NCBI GenBank assembly: GCA_036734025.1
Contig: DAIMZI010000013.1
Coordinates: 11,340 to 75,339 of the forward strand
Origin: DAIMZI01 sp036734025
GTDB lineage: Bacteria > Pseudomonadota > Alphaproteobacteria > Rhizobiales > Rhodomicrobiaceae
Direction: 5' to 3'
DNA: 64,000 nucleotides
This document shows positions 40,589 to 48,600 of this stretch, piece by piece. The position numbers and the translations under genes were made by a program. The notes below the pieces were generated by a model. That model was given only the letters and a program-made list of their open reading frames with translations. It ran no database searches and was not told the origin of the DNA. The first letter of the stretch is position 1; every line of letters begins with the position of its first letter.

Positions 40589-41017
40589 CTACTCCTGCAC
40601 ACTGATGCCCATGGACCGCGCGGAACCGACCACGGTGCGCATCGCCTGCTCAACATCCTCGGTATTAAGATCCTTGAGCTTGGCCTCGGCGATCTCGCGG
40701 ACCTGGGCCATGGTCACGGATCCGGCGCTGCTGCGTCCTGGCTCCTTGCTGCCCGATTTCAGGCCCGCTGCCTTTTTGAGGTAATGCGACACAGGCGGCG
40801 TCTTCATCACGAACGTGAACGACTTGTCCTGATAGATCGTGATGACGACCGGCGTCGGCGAGCCTGGCTCCAGTTCGCCTGAAGCGGCATTGAACCCCTT
40901 GCAGAACTCCATGATATTCAGGCCACGCTGACCGAGCGCCGGACCGATGGGCGGCGACGGGGTGGCCTGACCGGCAGGCACCTGCAATTTCAGATATCCA
41001 GTAATCTTCTTGGCCAT
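40589..41017 (-). CDS. rplK: 50S ribosomal protein L11
   Basis: A 142-residue protein that covers the GTPase centre. The N-terminal domain carries LQVPAGQATPSPPIGPALGQ with the proline helix, and the rRNA-binding C-terminal domain carries SVTMAQVREIAEAKLKDLNT and GSARSMGI. Length and motifs are normal. It follows nusG after 216 bases. Confidence 0.98.
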   Translation of the reverse strand: MAKKITGYLKLQVPAGQATPSPPIGPALGQRGLNIMEFCKGFNAASGELEPGSPTPVVITIYQDKSFTFVMKTPPVSHYLKKAAGLKSGSKEPGRSSAGSVTMAQVREIAEAKLKDLNTEDVEQAMRTVVGSARSMGISVQE

Positions 41018-41233
41018 GACGTCCCCTGCTGCTTTCGCGCTGCCGCATGGCGGCGGAGCTAAGCGGGTTAGCGGTAAACGGGCGGCTAGCCCTCCCGCAC
41101 TGAAACCCGCACGGCGTTATTGCCGAACGGGGCATCCACCCAGATTTCCCCCTTGCCCAGAGCCCTTCACCAGCCCGACCGACGTTGGCGCCGCCGGCAC
41201 GCTGCCGGACCCCGCAGCACGCAACATGCGATT

Positions 41234-41764
41234 TCAGAGCTTCTCGACCTGGGCGTATTCCAGCTCGACCGGTGTCGCCCGGCCGAAAATCGACACGGCC
41301 ACCTTGAGCCGCGAGCGTTCCTCGTCCACCTCTTCGACAAATCCGTTGAACGACGCAAACGGGCCATCGGCCACCCGCACCTGTTCGCCGATCTCAAAGG
41401 TTATGGTCGGCTTGGGCCGCTCCACACCTTCCTTCACCTGCTGGAGAATGCGCTGGGCCTCGGCCTCGGAAATGGCTATCGGCTTGTTCTCCGCGCCAAG
41501 GAACCCCGTCACCTTCGCCGTATTCTTGATCAGGTGATAGGCCTCGTCCGTCATCTCCATCTTCACCAGCACATAGCCGGGGAAAAACTTGCGCTCGGTC
41601 TGCACCTTGCGGCCGCGGCGCACTTCAACGACTTCTTCCATCGGCACCAGCACATCTTCGAGCAGATGATCAAGCCCCTTGGATGTCACCTGTTCCCTGA
41701 TCGACTCCGCCACCTTCTTTTCGAAGTTGGCGTAGGTATGAATGATGTACCACTGCTTGGACAT
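41234..41764 (-). CDS. nusG: Transcription elongation/antitermination factor NusG
   Basis: A 176-residue protein with the NGN domain (MSKQWYIIHTYANFEKKVAE; FPGYVLVKMEM) that grips RNA polymerase and the KOW domain (FEIGEQVRVADGPFASFNGFV) that contacts Rho or ribosomal S10. The start at 41764 fits the family N-terminus; an in-frame ATG 42 bases upstream is not needed. It lies 51 bases after secE. Confidence 0.97.
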   Translation of the reverse strand: MSKQWYIIHTYANFEKKVAESIREQVTSKGLDHLLEDVLVPMEEVVEVRRGRKVQTERKFFPGYVLVKMEMTDEAYHLIKNTAKVTGFLGAENKPIAISEAEAQRILQQVKEGVERPKPTITFEIGEQVRVADGPFASFNGFVEEVDEERSRLKVAVSIFGRATPVELEYAQVEKL

Positions 41765-41815
41765 GGCGCGGCGCGGATTTGCCTCCCGCTCTTTGGTGAT
41801 TATCATGCCGCCTGC

Positions 41816-42013
41816 TCAGCGCCCCAGGCCGAGCACCAGGGCGACAGCCCACCCAAGGACCTGATCCGCAAGAAAGAAGAATATGCAAGCGATAACCACC
41901 ATTATCAATACCATGATGGTGGTCACTATCGTTTCCTTGCGGGTCGGCCAGGTGACCTTGGCCGTTTCTGCGCGCACCTGCTGAATGAATTCGAAGGGGT
42001 TCGTCTTTGCCAT
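41816..42013 (-). CDS. secE: Preprotein translocase subunit SecE
   Basis: A 65-residue single-helix SecE of the short alphaproteobacterial kind. The conserved amphipathic stretch EFIQQVRAETAKVTWPTRKE precedes the membrane helix (IMVLIMVVIACIFFFLADQV). It clamps SecY in the translocon. ATG 42013 is chosen on the family N-terminus. It forms an operon with nusG behind tRNA-Trp. Confidence 0.95.
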   Translation of the reverse strand: MAKTNPFEFIQQVRAETAKVTWPTRKETIVTTIMVLIMVVIACIFFFLADQVLGWAVALVLGLGR

Positions 42014-42176
42014 ACCGCACCAAATTTCCAAGTCGTCGTACGAGCGCTCATGCGCATCGCAGGCAGGCCCCCATCGCAGGAGATATCTGTCCCGGCGGCC
42101 AGGCCACGCGCCTGACGCCGCAGACAAGAGCACGAGTATGAGCTAGCCCGTGGTGGCTTGGCCCGGTCTCCATATC

Positions 42177-42253
42177 TGGCAGGAGTGGAGGGACTCGAAC
42201 CCCCAACCCCCGGTTTTGGAGACCGGTGCTCTAGCCAATTGAGCTACACTCCT
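42177..42253 (-). tRNA. tRNA-Trp (anticodon CCA)
   Basis: A 77-base cloverleaf on the minus strand: acceptor AGGAGUG/CACUCCU, D-arm with AGCUCAAUUGGCUAGAGC, anticodon loop CUCCAAA giving CCA, T-arm GGUUCGAGUCC, discriminator G and encoded CCA. It sits just before secE, as in many proteobacteria. Confidence 0.95.
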
Positions 42254-42340
42254 AATTCGCGAAATCCCGCGCAGCGCCGATGACCGCATGAGGTCGGACG
42301 CCTGAGACGGAGAGCCTGACGAATGAAGCTTGCATATAAC

Positions 42341-42369
42341 AAAAAAACGCAGGCCTGCTCATCCCTGCG
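42341..42369 (-). terminator. Terminator after tRNA-Tyr/tRNA-Gly
   Basis: On the minus strand CGCAGG (42369-42364) pairs with CCTGCG (42353-42348) around a ten-base loop, followed by seven T residues (42347-42341). It would end the tRNA-Tyr-Gly transcript before the tRNA-Trp-secE-nusG unit. Confidence 0.7.
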
Positions 42370-42526
42370 GCGTTTCTCAGAACTGACGACCTTGTCCAAG
42401 AATACCATGCCTGTGGGAACGTGCAGTCCACGTCATAGATTGCTACCGGAAGGAAACGAGTATCACAGGAAAATATCCGTGACTACAAGAAATTTGTTGA
42501 TTTTGTCGATTTTTTCTGGGTCCACG

Positions 42527-42600
42527 TGGAGCGGGTGATGGGAATCGAACCCACGTCTTGAGCTTGGAAGGCTCCTGCTCTACCATTGAGCTACACCCGC
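42527..42600 (-). tRNA. tRNA-Gly (anticodon UCC)
   Basis: A 74-base cloverleaf on the minus strand: acceptor GCGGGUG/CACCCGC, anticodon loop CUUCCAA giving UCC, T-arm GUGGGUUCGAUUCCCAU and encoded CCA. It lies 28 bases after tRNA-Tyr. Confidence 0.95.
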
Positions 42601-42628
42601 CGGAGCGACGTCTCGCCATCTTCCGGTC

Positions 42629-42713
42629 TGGTGGAGGGGGTTGGATTCGAACCAACGTAGGCATAGCCAACGGGTTTACAGCCCGTCCCCTTTAGCCACT
42701 CGGGCACCCCTCC
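42629..42713 (-). tRNA. tRNA-Tyr (anticodon GUA)
   Basis: An 85-base class II tRNA on the minus strand with a long variable arm (CGUUGGCUAUGCCUACG), acceptor GGAGGGG/CCCCUCC, anticodon loop CUGUAAA giving GUA, and encoded CCA. Confidence 0.95.
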
Positions 42714-42853
42714 TTGAATACCACCGAAGGATTGGAAATAGCGTGTGCGCGCCCTTCACGCAAGCGCCGCGAGGTGGACGGTGTGCGCAGGCAATCCTTG
42801 CGTGTTATGAAAAGTCGGCACCACGATGTCAACCGCCAGCAAAGAACCAATCC

Positions 42854-43672
42854 ATGAAAAGACGCCGTGCGAGCGCGGAAAGGTCCGCAAGATCAGGTCT
42901 GAAAGATGCCTCTCGCCAGACGGCGCGCGCGGACAGGCGTGGCGCCGACACAGGCTTGCGCATCTACGGCATCCACGCGGCAGAAGCTGCGCTCGAAAAC
43001 CCGCGCCGCATCATCCATGCGGTCTGGACCACGGCAAATGCGGCTCAGCGCCTGGAGCTTGCGCTCGCCGCTCGCGGACTCACGCCGCAAATCGTCGGCG
43101 TCAAGGATCTCGACCAGATGCTTGGTGGCGGCGCCGTGCATCAGGGCGTGCTCGTCACGACCGCCCCGCTCGGGAGGGTCGATATCGCCGATTTGCCGGA
43201 TGACCGGCCCATGCTCGTGCTCGATCAGATCACCGATCCGCACAATGTCGGTGCGATCCTGCGCAGCGCGGCCGCATTTGCCGCTGCGGGCCTGGTCATG
43301 ACCGAGCGCAACAGCCCGCCGCTGGAAGGCGCGCTCGCCAAGTCGGCTTCCGGAGGGCTGGAGCATGTGCCGGTGGCGCTGGTGACAAATCTGGCGGCTG
43401 CCTTGAGCGAACTGGCCGATCGTGGTGTGATATGTATCGGTCTCGACTCGGATGCCGACGCGGCCTTTGAGGATGAACTGGCGCATGATCGAATGGCGCT
43501 CGTTCTGGGCGCAGAGGATCGCGGCCTGCGCCGGCTGACCCGCGAACGATGCGCCAGGATCTGTTCGCTCGGCGCGCCCGGCGCCATCCGCAGCCTCAAT
43601 GTGTCGAATGCCGCGGCGATTGCGCTGCATTGTGACTGGCAACGCCGCAAGACCGCCGCGCCGGCAGCCTGA
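42854..43672 (+). CDS. rlmB: 23S rRNA/tRNA 2'-O-ribose methyltransferase, SpoU (TrmH/RlmB) family
   Basis: A 272-residue enzyme. A basic N-terminus leads to the substrate-binding domain (LRIYGIHAAEAALENPRRII) and the SpoU knot domain with its three motifs: DQITDPHNVGAILRSA, LVLGAEDRGLRRLT and IRSLNVSNAAAIALH. RlmB methylates G2251 of 23S rRNA; other TrmH-group targets cannot be excluded. ATG 42854 is chosen because the open frame upstream runs across tRNA-Tyr. It diverges from the tRNA cluster. Confidence 0.85.
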   Translation: MKRRRASAERSARSGLKDASRQTARADRRGADTGLRIYGIHAAEAALENPRRIIHAVWTTANAAQRLELALAARGLTPQIVGVKDLDQMLGGGAVHQGVLVTTAPLGRVDIADLPDDRPMLVLDQITDPHNVGAILRSAAAFAAAGLVMTERNSPPLEGALAKSASGGLEHVPVALVTNLAAALSELADRGVICIGLDSDADAAFEDELAHDRMALVLGAEDRGLRRLTRERCARICSLGAPGAIRSLNVSNAAAIALHCDWQRRKTAAPAA

Positions 43673-43785
43673 GTTGTGCCCGGAAATTAAAGTTGCCGCA
43701 CCGGCGCGCAAGACGCCGATGGGGCACAACTCATGGGCACCGGCGCGTCATGGGCACCGGCGCGCGATGCACTAAAAGGCTTGCC

Positions 43786-44034
43786 TCAATACTTGCTGCT
43801 GTGGCGATAATATTTGCAGACCCGTTGCCCCCGCAGCTTGTGGGCGGTCTTTTGAATGATGTTGAACGGCCAGACATGCAGCTCACATTTACGGCCGACC
43901 ACATAATCGACAATCAGATAGGCGCCGACGCTGGCGGCGACCACACCACCATCAGCCTTGGCACGATCGACGGGCGCAAAGGCAACCAGCAATCCGAGCG
44001 TCAGGGCGGCGGCAAGCGACATCGTAGTTTTCAT
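43786..44034 (-). CDS. Small exported hypothetical protein
   Basis: An 82-residue protein with a clear signal peptide (MKTTMSLAAALTLGLLVAFA, cleavage near DRAKA). The mature 50 residues include VAASVGAYLIVDYVVGRKCELHVWPFN, two cysteines and a basic, tyrosine-rich end (CKYYRHSSKY). A GGGAG-like ribosome-binding site precedes the ATG. No family recognised; periplasmic location is likely. Confidence 0.6.
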   Translation of the reverse strand: MKTTMSLAAALTLGLLVAFAPVDRAKADGGVVAASVGAYLIVDYVVGRKCELHVWPFNIIQKTAHKLRGQRVCKYYRHSSKY

Positions 44035-44193
44035 GTTGAGCTCCCTCGCGGTACATTCCTGAATATCGCCGGCATGTCAAAACACCAGCTTTCCAGACAA
44101 TAGCGCAAAAGGATCAGTGTTCCCTTGCCGAAATAGGGCAAAGGTAAACCAAGTGTTTGCTGTGACTAAACTGTCGCGCTGCGGCCAGTGCGC

Positions 44194-44814
44194 CTACATC
44201 CATCCATCGAGCATCGGCCAGATGGAAATGCCGGAGGTGTCGGAGGGCATGCCGAAAAGGCTCAGCGGCGTCACTGCGACGAACGCAAATCCGAACCATA
44301 CGGGCATATTTCGGGCCGGGACGCTTGCCATCCACGGCGCGGCGATCCGCGTTGCATGTGCCGGGCGCGGCGTTGTGAGCGCACGAAATCCGTCCCACCA
44401 CGCAGTGGGAATGAGGTCAAACGGCGCCACGGCCCGCGAACCGTGCATGCCATGGCCGGCGTTGAACGCCAGCGGCCACGACATCAGCGAGGGAAGCTGG
44501 TGGGTGCGCGGCATCATCCAGCCGAACATGGAATGCATCATCCGGCCATAAGCCAGCGTGTTCGACAGCCGCGTGAAGAATTCATGCGCCCGACTGCTTA
44601 CCCTGGTGATGGAGGTCGTGATGTGCAGCAGCACCGAGCGCGTGCAGTTCACTATGAAACCGGGCAGCGAGCGCGAGAGCACGTCATGCATGACGTTGCC
44701 GGCAAAGGGCGCGGGCAGCGCCGACGCTCCGAGATGCCCGGCAAATCCCGAGGCAATGCCGCCGCCAGATGCAACAATCGGCAATTGAGCCGTAACGCCT
44801 TGATGTGCCGTCAT
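44194..44814 (-). CDS. Hypothetical protein with phasin-type upstream palindrome
   Basis: A 206-residue protein of no family I recognise. ATG 44814 has a GAGGAG ribosome-binding site, so it is likely real. The first half contains a helix-like segment (residues 45-85, NVMHDVLSRSLPGFIV ... RVSSRAHEFFTRLSNTL); the second half is rich in Trp, Met, Pro and Phe (FDLIPTAWWDGFRALTTP; ISIWPMLDGWM). That amphiphilic, Trp/Pro-rich tail could lie on a lipid or polymer surface. Its upstream region carries a large palindrome that resembles elements before the phasin genes at 59.2 kb, hinting at a polyhydroxybutyrate-granule role; this is inference. Confidence 0.5.
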   Translation of the reverse strand: MTAHQGVTAQLPIVASGGGIASGFAGHLGASALPAPFAGNVMHDVLSRSLPGFIVNCTRSVLLHITTSITRVSSRAHEFFTRLSNTLAYGRMMHSMFGWMMPRTHQLPSLMSWPLAFNAGHGMHGSRAVAPFDLIPTAWWDGFRALTTPRPAHATRIAAPWMASVPARNMPVWFGFAFVAVTPLSLFGMPSDTSGISIWPMLDGWM

Positions 44815-44886
44815 GGACACGCTCCTCGAAATCAAGCCATCTTCAGCAAGGTTTCATCTTATCTTCCCTGTGGATAATATCACAGA

Positions 44887-44922
44887 AATTGTGCGATGCA
44901 AAAAATTTTGCACCGCACAATT
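44887..44922. promoter_or_regulatory. 36-bp imperfect palindrome, candidate operator
   Basis: AATTGTGCGATGCAAAA and TTTTGCACCGCACAATT are inverted repeats with one mismatch and a two-base centre. Each arm holds a nine-base core of TGC-N3-GCA type (44892-44900 and 44909-44917). It lies 73 bases before the gene starting at 44814 and near the stop of the gene ending at 44949. It may be a repressor site, possibly for the PHB-responsive regulator PhaR, whose sites are TGC-rich; it lacks a T-run on one side only in part, so terminator function is not excluded. Confidence 0.5.
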
Positions 44923-44948
44923 TTCACGATTCTGACGTCGGTGCGCCG

Positions 44949-45356
44949 TCAGCAGCCTGCAGGCCAGGCCCCGCGCGGACGCGGCGGCGCTACAGTTACA
45001 ATATGCTGGTGCTCATGTGTCCAACGCCTCTTGCCGGGATGAAAGCGGTTGACGTTGCGGTATGAGCGGATGAGCACGCGCCGGCGCGCCCACACGACGC
45101 GCCCTGAGCGCAGCTTCACCTTGACCCGCTTCCAGCCATAAAGGCCGGGCTCGCGATCCAGCACGTATACGCCCGGACGCTTGACGGTGTGGCGGCGCAC
45201 CGTGCGCTCGATCACGCGGGCATGGGCGGGCAAATCGCAATTGGCGCCGCCGCGATCGAAAAAATCTCCGAAAGCCGCTGCGGGGGACGGCGGGAAAGTC
45301 ATCGCCACGAGCGACGCCACGGCTGCGGCGATCGCCGATAGGAGGATTGAACGCAT
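44949..45356 (-). CDS. Exported basic hypothetical protein
   Basis: A 135-residue protein with a signal peptide (hydrophobic residues 4-27, cleavage after PAAA). The mature part is very basic (RVIERTVRRHTVKRPGVYVL, WKRVKVKLRSGRVVWARRRV) and keeps only two cysteines. A repeated pattern of Val-Tyr and Arg suggests a small beta structure. No family recognised; likely periplasmic, perhaps binding anionic polymer. Confidence 0.55.
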   Translation of the reverse strand: MRSILLSAIAAAVASLVAMTFPPSPAAAFGDFFDRGGANCDLPAHARVIERTVRRHTVKRPGVYVLDREPGLYGWKRVKVKLRSGRVVWARRRVLIRSYRNVNRFHPGKRRWTHEHQHIVTVAPPRPRGAWPAGC

Positions 45357-45674
45357 TAAATTCTCTCACGGTCTTTTTACTCAACTGACGAGTATCATCT
45401 TATCGACATGGCAGACGCAGCGCAAAGCTGCCCCGGTTGTATCGTAAACCATCAGCCGGCTCATGCTGCGACCAGTCGGCCCCGCAAATGCCTGCATGAC
45501 AGGGCGGGCAGCCCCGGTGTGAGCGCAACGCGCGCTGTTGCCAATTTGCAGCGGCACGGTCATTTTTTTGCCGGCAATTGACTTGCCATCTCGGCATGCC
45601 CGCGTCAGGGTCAAACGCAAACCCCAGCCGGAAGCCGGATCGACGAGCCGACAGCCGTTCAAACGAGGCGCCAA
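45357..45674. other. Region upstream of the NAD-glutamate dehydrogenase gene
   Basis: These 318 bases should hold the promoters of the divergent exported-protein gene and gdh. A leftward 97-codon frame (45381-45674) covers most of it; it begins with TTG and lacks a ribosome-binding site, so I do not call it, although its codon pattern is not clearly non-coding. Confidence 0.4.
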
Positions 45675-48600
45675 ATGTCAGACTCACGCCCGCACTCATC
45701 ATCCGAAACCGTCGGGCTCATCGTCGAGCAGATTTCGGCACCAGAAGCCCGCCGCCATCTGATCCTGCAATTCGCCGGTCAGCTTTTTGGCGATATCGAG
45801 GAACTGGAGCTGGCGAGCCATGCACCGGAAGTGATGGCCGATCTGGCCCGCGAGGCCTATGCCACATTCGACACGCGCTCTCCGGGGATGGCGAATGTGC
45901 GCGTGCGCGACGCCTCCACCGATAAATGGAACGCCACTATCATCGAGATCGCCAATGACGACATGCCGTTCCTCCTCGATTCGGTGCTGAGCGAACTGGT
46001 GGACCGTGGCATGACGCCAAACATCACGGCGCATCCGATCATCCGCACGGCGCGCGATGCGGCAGGCCGGCTTGTCGCACTTGGAGACGCGCCCGCGCCA
46101 TCGGACGCGATCGTGCAGACCGAAAGCTTCATCCTCATCGAGACCGACGAGATGGTCAGCGATGCCATGCGTGACGATCTCCAACGCGCGCTGGAGGGTG
46201 TGATGCGCCAGGTGCGCATCGTCGTCGACGACTGGAGCGCCATGCTGGAGAGGCTTGGCCGTGCCATCGCGAGCTATCGCAGTGCAACTGTGCCCGTGTC
46301 GCGCGATGCGCTCGAAGAAGCCATCCGGTTCCTCGAATGGATCGAAAATCGCAACTTCATCTTCCTTGGCATGCGCAATTACACATTCGACGGCACGCTG
46401 TCGCCGCCGGAATTGCGCCCCGATCCGGCCTCCGGGCTGGGAGTCCTGCGCGACCCGCAGCAACACGTGCTGCGCCAGCCCGGCGACAACACCCAGCTCA
46501 GTCCGGAAATCGTCGACCTGTTCCTGACGTCCGATCCGCTGATCGTCACCAAGGCAAATCTGCGCTCGAACATTCATCGCCGGGTGCAGATGGATGTCAT
46601 CAGCGTCAAGCTCTACGATGACGGCGACCAGCCGAGCGGCGAAATCCGCATCGTCGGGCTGTTCACATCCTCTGCCTATACGAGATCGGCTGAAGATATC
46701 CCGCTGCTGCGGCGCAAGGTAAGCGAGGTGCTCGGCCGGTCCGGATTTCGTGAAAACAGCCATTCCTGGCGGGCGCTGCGCAATGTGCTCGAAACCTATC
46801 CGCGCGATGAACTGTTCCAGATGGACGTCGATCTGCTCGAGCATTTCGCCACCGGCATCTTTTATCTGGATTCGCGCCCGCGCACGCGCGTCTTCGTTCG
46901 CCGCGACCAGTTCGAGCGTTTCGTGTCCGTGCTCGTCTATGTCTCGCGCGACCGCTACAACACGACAGTGCGCGAACGTATCTGCGAATATCTTGAAGGC
47001 GAGTTCGGCGGGACGATGGCCGCGTTGACGCCGTTCTTTACCAGCGGGCCAATGGTCCGCTTGCATGTCGTCATCTGGCGCGACGAGACAGCCCCGATCC
47101 TTAAGGCCTCCGACAATCTGGACAGCGGGCTTGAACGCATCGTCAGAACCTGGCGCGAGGATGTGCGCGACCGTCTGCGCGAGGTTCACGGCCGGCAGGC
47201 CAACCCGCTCATTGCCAAATATTTTGACGCCTTTTCAGCCGGTTATGAGGAATACAACACGCCCGAGCGGGCGCTGCATGATATCGCCAAGCTCGAAACG
47301 CTCACCCCGCAAACGCCGGTGGCCGTCGATTTCTGCCGCGATGAAAGTTGCTCAGCATCACAGATCCGGGTCAGCCTGTACCGCATCGGCGAGCCGATCC
47401 CGCTGAGCCGCCGCGTGCCGATGTTCGAGAACATGGGCTTTGCCGCCATCTCGGAACGAACCTTCCCGATCACCCTGACAGGCAGCCAGGGTCTGATGAC
47501 CGCCTATTTGCACGACATCACTCTTGAGACGCGCAACGGCACACTTGATGACGTGACACCGCACAAGGACCGGCTGGAAGAGTGTTTCCTGCGCGTCTGG
47601 AACGAAGATGCCGGCAACGACAGCTATAATGGGCTGGTGCTGGCTGCGGGCTTGACCTGGCGCGAGACCGCGATCTTCAGGGCCTACGGCTCCTATCTGC
47701 GCCAGACCGGCGCGCCTTTCGGCCAGGCCTATCTGGCCGCGACCCTGCGTCGCCACAACGGTATCACCAGATGCCTCGCCATGCTGTTCGCCAACCTGTT
47801 CGATCCGGCCAGACCTGAAGATGTTGCCACGCGGGACGCGCTAGCCGGCGATCAGATAGCCGAGATCGAGAGCCGGCTCAGCGACGTTGCGAGCCTCGAT
47901 GAAGACCGCATCCTGCGCCGTTTCGTGACGCTCATCAGGGCCACCAAGCGCACCAATTTCTATCAATCCGCAGCACGCTCCGGCCATCCCTTGCTGATCG
48001 CCTTCAAGCTGGCCAGCCGCGAGATCGACGGGCTGCCTGCGCCGCGACCATTCGCCGAGATCTTCATCCATTCCCCGCGTGTCGAAGGCGTGCACCTGCG
48101 CGGCGGCACCATTGCGCGAGGCGGCATCCGCTGGTCCGACCGCCCACAGGATTTCCGTTTCGAGGTGCTGGGGCTCGCCAAGGCCCAGCAGGTCAAGAAC
48201 GCCGTCATCATTCCTCAAGGCGCCAAAGGCGGCTTTTACCCCGTACGCCTCAAGCCGAACGCCAGCCGCGAAGACCGCATGGACGAGGCTATCGCCTGCT
48301 ACAAGCTGTTCATATCGGGCTTGCTCGCCGTCACCGACAATCTGCGTGACGAGCGCATCATTCCGCCCAAGGATCTGGTGCGCCATGATGGCGATGACGC
48401 CTATCTGGTCGTCGCCGCCGACAAGGGCACGGCGACCTTTTCAGACATCGCCAACGGTATATCCCAGGACCATGAATTCTGGCTGGACGATGCCTTCGCG
48501 TCTGGCGGATCGGCAGGCTATGATCACAAGAAGATGGGCATCACCGCGCGCGGCGCCTGGGAGGCCGTCAAACGCCATTTCCGCGAGATCAACCACGACA

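Noticed and set aside
43730..43770. Short direct repeat GGGCACCGGCGCG after rlmB
   Set aside because: Two copies only, about 13 bases, in GC-rich DNA; not distinguishable from chance slippage.
44188..44877. A 229-codon plus-strand frame opposite the unknown gene at 44194-44814
   Set aside because: Arg/His-rich antisense-type product; the minus-strand frame has a good ribosome-binding site and regulatory palindrome.
45381..45674. A 97-codon leftward frame upstream of glutamate dehydrogenase
   Set aside because: Begins with TTG, has no ribosome-binding site and no family resemblance; kept only as a remark on the intergenic region.
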